The notes under the pieces: model-generated
Seen by the model: the letters and a program-made list of their open reading frames with translations, nothing else
What the model was told of the DNA's origin: nothing
Databases searched by the model: none
Shown here: in pieces, positions 1-5,523 of the stretch
Numbering within the stretch: the stretch's first letter is position 1
Layout of the letters: each line of letters begins with the position of its first letter
Program-made: the position numbers and the translations under genes
NCBI GenBank assembly: GCA_021162225.1
Contig: JAGGZB010000161.1
Span: 1 to 5,523 of the forward strand
Reading direction: 5' to 3'
DNA from: Candidatus Bathyarchaeota archaeon
GTDB taxonomy: Archaea; Thermoproteota; Bathyarchaeia; Bathyarchaeales; DTEX01
Length of the DNA: 5,523 nt

Positions 1-729
1 CGATAAGCCGACAGATAATAGCACTGATAATCCCAGCTTTAATGGAACAAATAAGAGCTCAACTTCACCTTTTTGTCTTGTAAGAATTACTCTACAGAAC
101 CACATGAAAAGAAGGGAATAACAGATAATTATAAATGCAAATACATGTGTTAGGATCGCTAATGCTAAGACTACACTAATGGGCATTATATATTTAAATT
201 TCCATCCTTTTTTCCATAACTCTTCAAAACAGAGATAGGCTAGTGGAATGAAGAGCATAGTTCCAAACCCAAATGGGAAGGCTCCGAGCCAAATGACATA
301 GCTGTAGAAAAATGGATTCAGCGCAAAATATACGGCTGAGACGAATGCAGCTAGATGATTCTTAACGATTCGACGCATATACAAGTAAGTGAAAACTCCT
401 CCTAAGAAACTCGCTCCCTCCATGGTCAGTATATATCCCATATACACGCTGCCGAAGAGAATTGTTAAGAGTGATGCCACAAGATAGCTTAGCGGCGGAT
501 AGAACAGGTGAATCGGATACCCACAGAACCAGTGTGGATCCCATGAGGGAAGCCTCCAATAGTATTTCAGATAGTTCGCGGTGAACCATATCTTCTCAGC
601 ATGCCCATAATTGTCACACCAGCCCGGTATCCCGCCAGACCACATTGGAATATTGATGTAGGATACTATTACGCCTAATGCAACTATAAATAGAAGATCC
701 ATGAGAAACAATGTATTCTTAGTATTCAT
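1..729 (-). CDS. GT-C-like multi-membrane protein (PTPS-related membrane family), 3' end outside window
   Basis: The frame opens at an ATG at 729 and stays open for 243 codons to the left edge, so the C-terminus is missing. Residues about 7-27 form a first membrane helix. It is followed by an outside loop with an acidic motif (WCDNYGHAEK, 37-46) and then a LPSWDPHW...CGYPIHLFYPPLSY stretch (60-82), after which hydrophobic helices follow at about 80-98, 100-118, 127-150 and beyond 180. An acidic residue in the first loop, then P-W-D, then G-Y-P and Y-P-P-L, is what I recall of archaeal and bacterial membrane proteins annotated as 6-pyruvoyl-tetrahydropterin synthase-related (PF10131), which resemble GT-C glycosyltransferases using lipid-linked sugars. 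The pterin name is historical and says nothing about function here. Substrate unknown. It is separated from the upstream genes by 596 bases and has its own TATA-like element and a GAGG motif, so it is probably a separate transcription unit. Family assignment is from motif memory, not a search. Confidence 0.8.
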   Translation of the reverse strand, partial: MNTKNTLFLMDLLFIVALGVIVSYINIPMWSGGIPGWCDNYGHAEKIWFTANYLKYYWRLPSWDPHWFCGYPIHLFYPPLSYLVASLLTILFGSVYMGYILTMEGASFLGGVFTYLYMRRIVKNHLAAFVSAVYFALNPFFYSYVIWLGAFPFGFGTMLFIPLAYLCFEELWKKGWKFKYIMPISVVLALAILTHVFAFIIICYSLLFMWFCRVILTRQKGEVELLFVPLKLGLSVLLSVGLS

Positions 730-740
730 CCCGATTCAAT

Positions 741-744
741 CCTC
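741..744 (-). promoter_or_regulatory. Ribosome binding site (GAGG) for the GT-C-like protein
   Basis: The minus strand reads TTGAGGATTGAATCGGGATG. GAGG lies 11 bases before the ATG at 729, slightly long but usable spacing, and supports that start over the later in-frame ATG at codon 10. Confidence 0.45.
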
Positions 745-780
745 AACTATTATAATCTAAAGTTGCTTACTGTTGGAAAT

Positions 781-791
781 AATTTTAAAAA
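781..791 (-). promoter_or_regulatory. Possible archaeal TATA box for the GT-C-like gene
   Basis: The minus strand reads TTTTTAAAATT here, an AT-only block resembling an archaeal TATA element. A start about 25 bases downstream would fall near position 760, giving a leader of about 30 bases that includes the GAGG site. No strong BRE is visible just upstream. The position in the gap before a gene supports it, but AT-rich blocks of this size also occur by chance. Confidence 0.35.
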
Positions 792-1169
792 TTACCCATC
801 TCATAAATAAGATTTCAGGGCCAGCTTTTTGGAGTTGTTACTTCGAGCTAGGATAGTCTCTTAAAATTGCTAGAAAAGCATGCCTTAAAGCAGTTAGTGT
901 AGATAGTTAAGCTTTTGGAGAATGCCTATTGATCATCTTTAGCGTTATTTGGGTCCACCTCGTTCAGTGACACTTCACTATAATAGAGTCATATCGAGAC
1001 AACGGATACTGTATCTCTGCCTAACAAGCCTCTTCACTCTAGGGACGATCGAGAACTTGGTCTACTTGTCAGAGATCAGCAGGGCATGGAAGGCGAAGCA
1101 TATAAAGTAGATCTAAAGTTTGCCGCATACTTCTGTCCCTAGATTGACAAACCAAAGATTTCATGTATC

Positions 1170-1201
1170 GAGTCTGAAATCATAAATGATATTTCAGAAT
1201 C
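1170..1201. repeat. Inverted repeat / stem-loop downstream of the glycosyltransferase gene
   Basis: Positions 1170-1180 (GAGTCTGAAAT) and 1191-1201 (ATTTCAGAATC) pair at 10 of 11 positions around a 10-base centre; eight inner pairs are uninterrupted. The centre is itself part of a smaller palindrome, ATCAT-AA-ATGAT at 1179-1190, so two alternative stems exist. It sits about 125 bases beyond the stop at 1326 on the transcribed strand. It could be a 3' end processing structure, a binding site for a dimeric regulator, or a relic. No long T-run follows on the minus strand, so I do not call it a terminator. Confidence 0.45.
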
Positions 1202-1325
1202 AAAAGTTTGACCTAAATTGCCATCCTATATGAATGTAAAAAGCAGACATTATAGGTTTTGTAAATCGAATCATTAAGCTCTTGACATGATTTTGTGGTT
1301 CTTCATCTACGAATTAGGGCTTTAG

Positions 1326-2225
1326 TCATCCCCACATAAAGCCTAGTCCCACAATGAACTGAGTCAGCGGGGAGAGAAAGATCCAGCGATCTCGCCTACC
1401 CTTTAAGAGAAAAAGGATCCATACGGCAAGGTATACAGCAAAATAGGCTGTTGAAAGATATTTCAGCGGCGTCATTACCAGTAGGAGTGCTAAAGGCAGC
1501 GAGGCGTTCAGAATTGCCCAGAGAATGAACTTGAATGCTGAAGGATAACACATTACATATGCGCCAATACTTCGCCCCGACCTTTCACCCAATTTGAATA
1601 TGCTACGCCACGATTCTTTCGGTCGTCTATAAACGCAAGCGTTAGATTGAATTATCCTTAACTTATGCTTTTCACAAAACCTTTTTAATCTAACGTGGCG
1701 GTCATGGTCTTCTCCTATATTCATATCCTTAACGCATTCTAGCGCTGGCAAAAGAGATCTCCTAAAAACAGTTATGTAGGGCCATCTGCCTCCAGGACAA
1801 CGCCTTTCCCAAGCAATCATAGCTTTTCCTAAATAGCTATCAGATTTAATATGTTTCACCTTTACGTGAGCTGCACCTATGTTTGGATCTTGAAATGAAG
1901 ATAAAAGATTAACAAAGAAATTCGGAGAGACCCTATCATCAGCATCCAAAAAGACTATTATCTCTCCTTTCCCATTCTTCGCCCCTATAATCCGGGAATG
2001 CGCCATCCTCTTATTTGGAGCAACTATGACTTTAAGAGGAACAGAAAATTTATCAGCCCAGTTCTTTGCAATTTCCGGAGTTCCATCATCTGACCCTCCA
2101 TCCACTATTATTATGTTCACACCTTCACTATCAAGCTTCTTTGACGCTACATAAATCGAATCAAGACATTGAAGAATGTTTGAAGCTTCATTTTTTGTTG
2201 GTATAACAACATCAAACAAAAGCAA
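1326..2225 (-). CDS. GT2-family glycosyltransferase with C-terminal membrane segments
   Basis: A GT-A fold enzyme expected to move a sugar from a nucleotide- or dolichol-linked donor to a lipid or envelope acceptor on the cytoplasmic membrane face. Numbering from the TTG at 2225: VVIPTKNE (6-13) is the first strand and nucleotide loop; IIIVDGGSDDGT (38-49) is the base-binding region; FLDADD (92-97) carries the DXD metal site; GEDHD (171-175) is the ED motif with the likely catalytic base, followed by a basic segment. About 230-298 is hydrophobic, with two or three membrane helices, as in membrane-bound GT2 enzymes. All catalytic motifs are intact. Start: the frame is closed by TAA just upstream and offers no ATG, only TTG at 2225 or 2219. 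The 2219 TTG (297 residues) has a GGTG motif at 7 bases and may be the true one. The 5' end overlaps the flippase-like gene by 73-79 bases. Acceptor and sugar cannot be told from sequence. Confidence 0.85.
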   Translation of the reverse strand: MLLFDVVIPTKNEASNILQCLDSIYVASKKLDSEGVNIIIVDGGSDDGTPEIAKNWADKFSVPLKVIVAPNKRMAHSRIIGAKNGKGEIIVFLDADDRVSPNFFVNLLSSFQDPNIGAAHVKVKHIKSDSYLGKAMIAWERRCPGGRWPYITVFRRSLLPALECVKDMNIGEDHDRHVRLKRFCEKHKLRIIQSNACVYRRPKESWRSIFKLGERSGRSIGAYVMCYPSAFKFILWAILNASLPLALLLVMTPLKYLSTAYFAVYLAVWILFLLKGRRDRWIFLSPLTQFIVGLGFMWG

Positions 2226-2908
2226 GCACCAAAAAAGAATTGATTAAAAAGAGTAATTAAATAATATGATCCATTAGCTTTCTTGGCTTTTTCTTGAAGA
2301 TTGTTAAGTGTATCAACAATTCGACCTAACGCTTCTCCAAACACTGGTAGCTTCTTAAGATTATCAAAAATCTCTGGTAAGCGTTTCCCCCACAGGAGTA
2401 TCAATAATCCTATCCCACCGGCGACCAGAAGGGAAATCCCAGCTAGTAAGCCATTCGCGATTGTAGGGTCAAGAGGGAGAACTCGCACGAAATACGCTAG
2501 AGCTATTAAAGAAAGAGCAGCCTTAACGAGGAAGTTCATTGCACCTGTGATGACAACGCAGGTCATGCCTGACTTATTAGGCGTCCCATCCATTCTGTTA
2601 AGGATGAAAGGGGTCAAAAAGTATCCAGACCGGGCGGGAGTTACATCACTTAGGAGCTGTCCGCTGAAGCTCGCAAGGATTGCGTTGCTTATCCGAATTT
2701 TTACACCGATGCTTTTAAGAGAGACAAAAAGCGCAAATGCTATCATAGTTGAGGCAGCGATGAATGCTATCGTTGCTGCAGCTAGGTAAAGCGGATCTAC
2801 CATTGATATGTTTGTCAATACGTTCGTTGCGTCGGCTAGCTGCAGAAGCCATAAAAGTATGGCTAAGCCTATCATGAGTTGAATTAATACTTTAGGTATC
2901 CGCATCAT
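2147..2908 (-). CDS. UPF0104 / LPG-synthase-TM-type flippase-like membrane protein, C-terminally truncated
   Basis: A polytopic membrane protein of 253 residues. Helices are visible at about 7-25, 38-64, 115-141, 149-174 and 215-236. The segment GQLLSDVTPARSGYFLTPF (83-101) matches the G-x-x-x-x-x-x-P-x-R-x-G loop I recall from the lysylphosphatidylglycerol-synthase membrane domain family (PF03706/UPF0104), whose archaeal members are often beside glycosyltransferases and are thought to act on lipids or lipid-linked sugars. That family usually has about 300-340 residues and a later Pro/Gly/Glu motif with two or three more helices; here these are absent. Residues about 228-253 are read from DNA that also encodes the start of the GT2 enzyme, and they look like an out-of-frame tail. 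The gene may be a non-functional remnant or a shortened version. Its start overlaps the preceding stop (ATGATG); the second ATG at 2905 has the better distance (7 bases) to GGGGAG. Confidence 0.75.
   Translation of the reverse strand: MMRIPKVLIQLMIGLAILLWLLQLADATNVLTNISMVDPLYLAAATIAFIAASTMIAFALFVSLKSIGVKIRISNAILASFSGQLLSDVTPARSGYFLTPFILNRMDGTPNKSGMTCVVITGAMNFLVKAALSLIALAYFVRVLPLDPTIANGLLAGISLLVAGGIGLLILLWGKRLPEIFDNLKKLPVFGEALGRIVDTLNNLQEKAKKANGSYYLITLFNQFFFGACFCLMLLYQQKMKLQTFFNVLIRFM
2227..2230 (-). promoter_or_regulatory. GGTG ribosome binding site favouring the TTG start at 2219
   Basis: GGTG ends 7 bases before the TTG at 2219 but only 1 base before the TTG at 2225, so it argues for the shorter 297-residue glycosyltransferase. 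It is a four-base match inside the upstream coding region, so support is modest. Confidence 0.35.
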
Positions 2909-3684
2909 TTCTCTCCCCTATTCACTCCGGTCATTTTTACCTGTGAAGATCTTTCTGCTAAATTAACATTTTTGGGGGTCACGCTCTGCTGATTGTTTCT
3001 AGATTTGCGTTTATAGATTACATATGTGCAGAGCAGTATTGACGGCACGAAGATAAGCGGGGTTATCCCTGGAAATTCGGATACAACATCATGGCATACT
3101 TCATATCTTCCGCTGTCTGGGGCTCTATCCTTAACAAAGAATCCGGGGAGTTTAGGTGCATTCTTAACCTCTGAAGAGTTCTCGGCCTTTGAGGAGTTTT
3201 TCTTAAAAGGAACCTGGTGAGTGGTTACTATTACGCCTACTATCTCCTTGACTCCATCTGGATAATCGATGTTTTCAAGAGTCGTCATCAAATAGATTGA
3301 TTTGCCCTTAACCCTGACAACTATTGGAGCTTTATATCTTATTATGATGTGGCCGTCTATAATCTTAACTTCGAAGAGCCCCGATATTCCCTCTGCTACG
3401 AGACAGTAATCTGGATTCTGATCTCCCTTCGTATCCATCCATACAACATAGGCTCTTGTAATCGAAGGAGAAGGCTTTCCCCGACACTTTATAATGAATT
3501 CGAAATGCGTCCCATTATTCGCTATGTAAACCTTCAGTATATCAACGGATGCTGGGTCAGCGTCTTTCTTCGGATCCTCGCCAAGCAGCGTCTTTATGAA
3601 ATCAGCCATTGACGGCGAGGCATTTGAAACTATAAGGATCAGCAGCGATAATAGAAGTATACACTTGATTCTCAATCTTCTCAT
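2905..3684 (-). CDS. Secreted, C-terminally membrane-anchored protein of unknown function
   Basis: A 259-residue exported protein that I do not recognise. Residues 1-27 are a classical signal peptide: Arg/Lys-rich start, hydrophobic core 9-19, and likely cleavage after SMA at 27. About 45-160 is rich in alternating hydrophobic and polar residues and looks like a beta-sandwich; DTKGDQNPDY (84-93) resembles Asp-rich loops of archaeal extracellular beta domains that can bind calcium. A Lys/Ser/Asn-rich spacer (161-178) follows, then a helix at about 207-224 (ITPLIFVPSILLCTYVIY) capped by KRKSR, and a polar tail of about 30 residues. The orientation is therefore outside N-terminus, inside C-terminus. 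N-glycosylation sequons are NGT at 57 and NSS at 163 and 169, all outside the membrane. Four Cys (67, 94, 197, 219) include three in the outside part. It starts 4 bases after the ATPase gene with a strong GGAGG, so it is almost certainly co-transcribed and may be the surface partner of that protein. Confidence 0.85.
   Translation of the reverse strand: MRRLRIKCILLLSLLILIVSNASPSMADFIKTLLGEDPKKDADPASVDILKVYIANNGTHFEFIIKCRGKPSPSITRAYVVWMDTKGDQNPDYCLVAEGISGLFEVKIIDGHIIIRYKAPIVVRVKGKSIYLMTTLENIDYPDGVKEIVGVIVTTHQVPFKKNSSKAENSSEVKNAPKLPGFFVKDRAPDSGRYEVCHDVVSEFPGITPLIFVPSILLCTYVIYKRKSRNNQQSVTPKNVNLAERSSQVKMTGVNRGEK
2913..2918 (-). promoter_or_regulatory. Strong ribosome binding site (GGGGAG) for the flippase-like gene
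   Basis: GGGGAG lies inside the last codons of the preceding gene, 4 bases before the ATG at 2908 and 7 bases before the ATG at 2905. The spacing favours 2905 (252 residues). The overlap with the upstream stop points to translational coupling. Confidence 0.6.
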
Positions 3685-3687
3685 AGA

Positions 3688-5523
3688 TCAGTCCTCCATG
3701 GATCTCTTATCCTCTAAAAGCCGCGAGTACTCTTTTCTCCATTCCTCAAGCATGTCTGCGCCTTCTTTCTTTGAATCAATCTCCTCAGGTATCTCCGGAG
3801 ACTTTTTCTCCATAAGATTCTCCAGCGGGATCTTTGGCTCCAAATTCCTATCTAGATAGCCTTTCCTCACAAGACTGTTAACTGCCTTTTCAACTTTTGA
3901 GGGAATCATCATAAGCTTTAGGCAGATCTCCTCTGGGGATTTACATTTGTAAGCGGCTTTCAGAACCTTTGATTCTATCGGTGTTAGGTTATCTGATTTA
4001 GAAGGCGATTTAGGAGACTCAGTAGGAGGCTTTTTAGGCTCCTCAAGCATTCTTATGCGTTCTTCCAAACGTTTAAAGATCCTATCGCTTATGCCTGAGG
4101 ACTTAGCAACCACCACCTGAGGCGGAGAGATTATCCTAACTGGAAGGGGAGGCTTTGCCTCTAAGCTTCGAGGCTGCAATATAGTTCTAACAGCTCCTCC
4201 CTCTTCCATAATCTCCATTACCGGGGAAATCTCTTCAAGCCGGAATCTTCTCCAGTTATGATAATCCTTCTCCCAGAGAAATTCATGCTTCTTAAGCGTG
4301 ACTACAGCTTCTGCTGCACGCACATCATAGTCTCTGATGAGGGATGGATTGATGTTTCCGATAACTAAGTAGGCATTCGAAAGGACCTCAGGCATAAGCT
4401 TCCTAGCACTTGCTAAGATAACTTGTATGTTTGCGTGTCTTCCCCTAGTGACGGCGCTGAGAACATCATATCTGTCAGCATCCTCAACTATTAGGAGGAT
4501 CGGTGTCTCCCAGTCCACTTGCGTCATCCTCTTTAGAAACTCACTCATGATCAGCGCTTCTACATTGTTGTCAACTATGTTCGGTTTAATCGCAACGTGC
4601 TCGTTTGATTGCATTATATGATCTATCATGTCATCGATGATGCTCTCTATATCTCCCCAGATGTTGAAGGTTATAAACGTCTTGAAGAGATCGTTATCAA
4701 CCTTGGGAATGGTCTTGTCATAATTCACAATGAATTGTTTGAATGGATATTCTCCATGAGAGTCAATCACTACTATCTTCTTTTTATCGGCCAACCGAGG
4801 AACTATATAATTCTTGATCAGATACGTCTTTCCGTATCTTGTCGGGGCGTAAAGATATATGTGGCCGACTTCAGGATCTAAGACCTCAAAGGGAATCTCG
4901 ACTTCCTTAGAGGGCTTCTTCTCGATGCGAGGCGGTTTGGGAATCTGCTTAACAGGAATCTCCGGAGTTCTTTCCTCAACTTTAGGTTTAGAAGGCTCCT
5001 TCTCAACCTTCTTTGCTATTGTGACCTTTCTTTCCTCTTTCATTTCCGGCGGCAACGTGATTATCGAAGAGCCTGAGAGTATCCTCCGATTTATCTTAGC
5101 ATTCGGCCCAATCTTGACAGTCTTCTCCGTTGATACGGCTTCAACAATGGCGTTCTCTTCGAGAATTATATCCTTAAGCGAGTCAACTATCCCCTTCACT
5201 CTGCAGTTCTTTCCTACCCGTATTCTCCCCTCAGATAAGACATGTCCCTCAACAACTGTGGATTCTCCAAGTTCAATATTGCCGAAGGCCTTAACACTCC
5301 CGTATATATGTGTCTTCTTTCCAACCTTAAGGTCTCCCTGAACAATTAGGTGATTATTTATTATCGTCTCATTTGGTATAACGACGTTGCCAGTGACGCG
5401 GATGATGTCGCCTGGAACTTTCGTACGTGCCTCCATGTTAGCTCGTTCAATTCTTGGAATATCCTTTATGTCCGGAGGCTCCTCATATGTTGTCTGCTCA
5501 GGAACCTCTCTTGGACCTACATC
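3688..5523 (-). CDS. Bactofilin-like beta-helix fused to a HerA/DUF87-type ATPase and a winged-helix domain, 5' end probably outside window
   Basis: Numbered from the ATG at 5436 (582 residues). Residues 14-118 hold about six 17-18-residue rungs with repeated G-x-hydrophobic-x-hydrophobic-G patterns (VQGDLKVGKKTHIYGSV, then IELGESTVVEGHV, then IRVGKNCRVKGIV), typical of bactofilin-like polymer-forming domains. A Lys/Pro/Glu linker (133-180) leads to a P-loop ATPase: Walker A APTRYGKT (197-204), VIDSHGEY (223-230; the HerA motif DxHGEY), Walker B ILLIVEDADRY (313-323), and TRGRHANIQVI (330-340) resembling the HerA R-x-x-R segment. A second linker (about 465-482) precedes LTPIESKVLKAA...VRKGYLDRN (484-531), which fits a winged helix, then a charged tail. 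Likely role: a cytoplasmic scaffold with an ATP-driven motor or switch; the substrate is unknown. No good Shine-Dalgarno precedes 5436, and 29 more codons upstream stay open with Pro/Glu-rich composition like the linkers, so an earlier start is likely. Confidence 0.85.
   Translation of the reverse strand, partial: DVGPREVPEQTTYEEPPDIKDIPRIERANMEARTKVPGDIIRVTGNVVIPNETIINNHLIVQGDLKVGKKTHIYGSVKAFGNIELGESTVVEGHVLSEGRIRVGKNCRVKGIVDSLKDIILEENAIVEAVSTEKTVKIGPNAKINRRILSGSSIITLPPEMKEERKVTIAKKVEKEPSKPKVEERTPEIPVKQIPKPPRIEKKPSKEVEIPFEVLDPEVGHIYLYAPTRYGKTYLIKNYIVPRLADKKKIVVIDSHGEYPFKQFIVNYDKTIPKVDNDLFKTFITFNIWGDIESIIDDMIDHIMQSNEHVAIKPNIVDNNVEALIMSEFLKRMTQVDWETPILLIVEDADRYDVLSAVTRGRHANIQVILASARKLMPEVLSNAYLVIGNINPSLIRDYDVRAAEAVVTLKKHEFLWEKDYHNWRRFRLEEISPVMEIMEEGGAVRTILQPRSLEAKPPLPVRIISPPQVVVAKSSGISDRIFKRLEERIRMLEEPKKPPTESPKSPSKSDNLTPIESKVLKAAYKCKSPEEICLKLMMIPSKVEKAVNSLVRKGYLDRNLEPKIPLENLMEKKSPEIPEEIDSKKEGADMLEEWRKEYSRLLEDKRSMED
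3693..3697 (-). promoter_or_regulatory. Ribosome binding site (GGAGG) for the secreted protein
   Basis: A perfect GGAGG sits inside the last codons of the ATPase gene, 8 bases before the ATG at 3684. It fixes that start and indicates tight coupling of the two genes. Confidence 0.7.

Larger units (their letters stand above)
730..1325. other. 596-base intergenic region without a convincing gene
   Basis: All six frames are broken by frequent stops. The longest open stretch I found is 55 codons on plus (943-1107), bounded by TAG stops, with no ATG and no Shine-Dalgarno motif. The minus frames give short protein-like pieces near 845-1140 separated by several stops, which could be a decayed gene but match nothing I recognise. 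I see no tRNA (no proper T-loop box in either strand) and no convincing C/D box RNA. The left end holds the promoter of the gene at 729, and a hairpin lies at 1170-1201. A gap this long stands out next to the tightly overlapping genes to its right. Confidence 0.6.

Noticed and set aside
841..860. TTCGAGCTAGG as a possible tRNA T-loop
   Set aside because: Lacks the G-T-T-C-R-A-N-Y-C box, and no acceptor stem or A-box was found at suitable distance.
943..1107. 55-codon open stretch on the plus strand in the gap
   Set aside because: Bounded by TAG on both sides, with no ATG and no ribosome binding motif; this length is expected by chance in a region of this size.
1038..1143. 9-base inverted repeat (TCTAGGGAC at 1038-1046, GTCCCTAGA at 1135-1143)
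   Set aside because: The arms are 88 bases apart with no extension; one such pair is expected by chance in a region this long.
1262..2163. 12-base direct repeat TAAATCGAATCA at 1262-1273 and 2152-2163, bracketing most of the glycosyltransferase gene
   Set aside because: Tempting as a recombination footprint, but about one 12-base repeat is expected in 5.5 kb, and the second copy lies inside coding sequence, not at the junction.
2301..2789. 162-codon plus-strand open frame opposite the flippase-like gene
   Set aside because: Antisense to a clear membrane protein gene, Arg/Pro/Ala-rich with no recognisable domain; it is a shadow of the real frame.
4859..5341. 160-codon plus-strand open frame opposite the bactofilin-like domain
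   Set aside because: Ser/Thr/Phe-rich composition is the mirror of the Lys/Glu/Gly-rich coding strand; no family features.

Overview
The window looks archaeal. Predicted genes are strongly biased to one strand (all five read on minus), they are packed with stop/start overlaps behind Shine-Dalgarno motifs, and one gene appears to start with TTG. Arg codons are often AGA/AGG. A TATA-like element, not a bacterial -10/-35 pair, lies upstream of the leftmost gene. The gene set (a bactofilin-like domain joined to a HerA/DUF87-type ATPase, a secreted membrane-anchored protein, a UPF0104-type flippase-like protein, a GT2 glycosyltransferase and a GT-C-like multi-membrane protein) fits an uncultivated archaeon, perhaps Thermoproteota/Bathyarchaeia. 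That placement is inference.

Layout in transcription order (right to left). From the right edge to 3688 is a multidomain cytoplasmic protein: beta-helix bactofilin-like region, Pro/Glu/Lys-rich linker, P-loop ATPase with HerA features, second linker, winged-helix-like domain. Its frame is open to the window edge, so it is probably 5'-truncated here. Four bases later comes a small secreted protein with a signal peptide and a C-terminal membrane anchor (3684-2905). Its stop overlaps the start of a flippase-like membrane protein (2908-2147), which lacks the usual C-terminal third and runs 73-79 bases into a GT2 glycosyltransferase with C-terminal membrane segments (2225-1326). A gap of 596 bases with no convincing gene follows (730-1325); it holds one good hairpin. 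A separately promoted GT-C-like / PTPS-related membrane protein (729-1) runs off the left edge.

Working picture (inference): a polymerising scaffold with an ATPase module inside the cell, a membrane-anchored exported protein with three N-glycosylation sequons, and membrane enzymes likely to handle lipid-linked sugars or the cell envelope. The two most notable items are the bactofilin-ATPase-winged helix fusion, whose Walker B acidic pair is altered, and the rearranged-looking flippase/glycosyltransferase junction.
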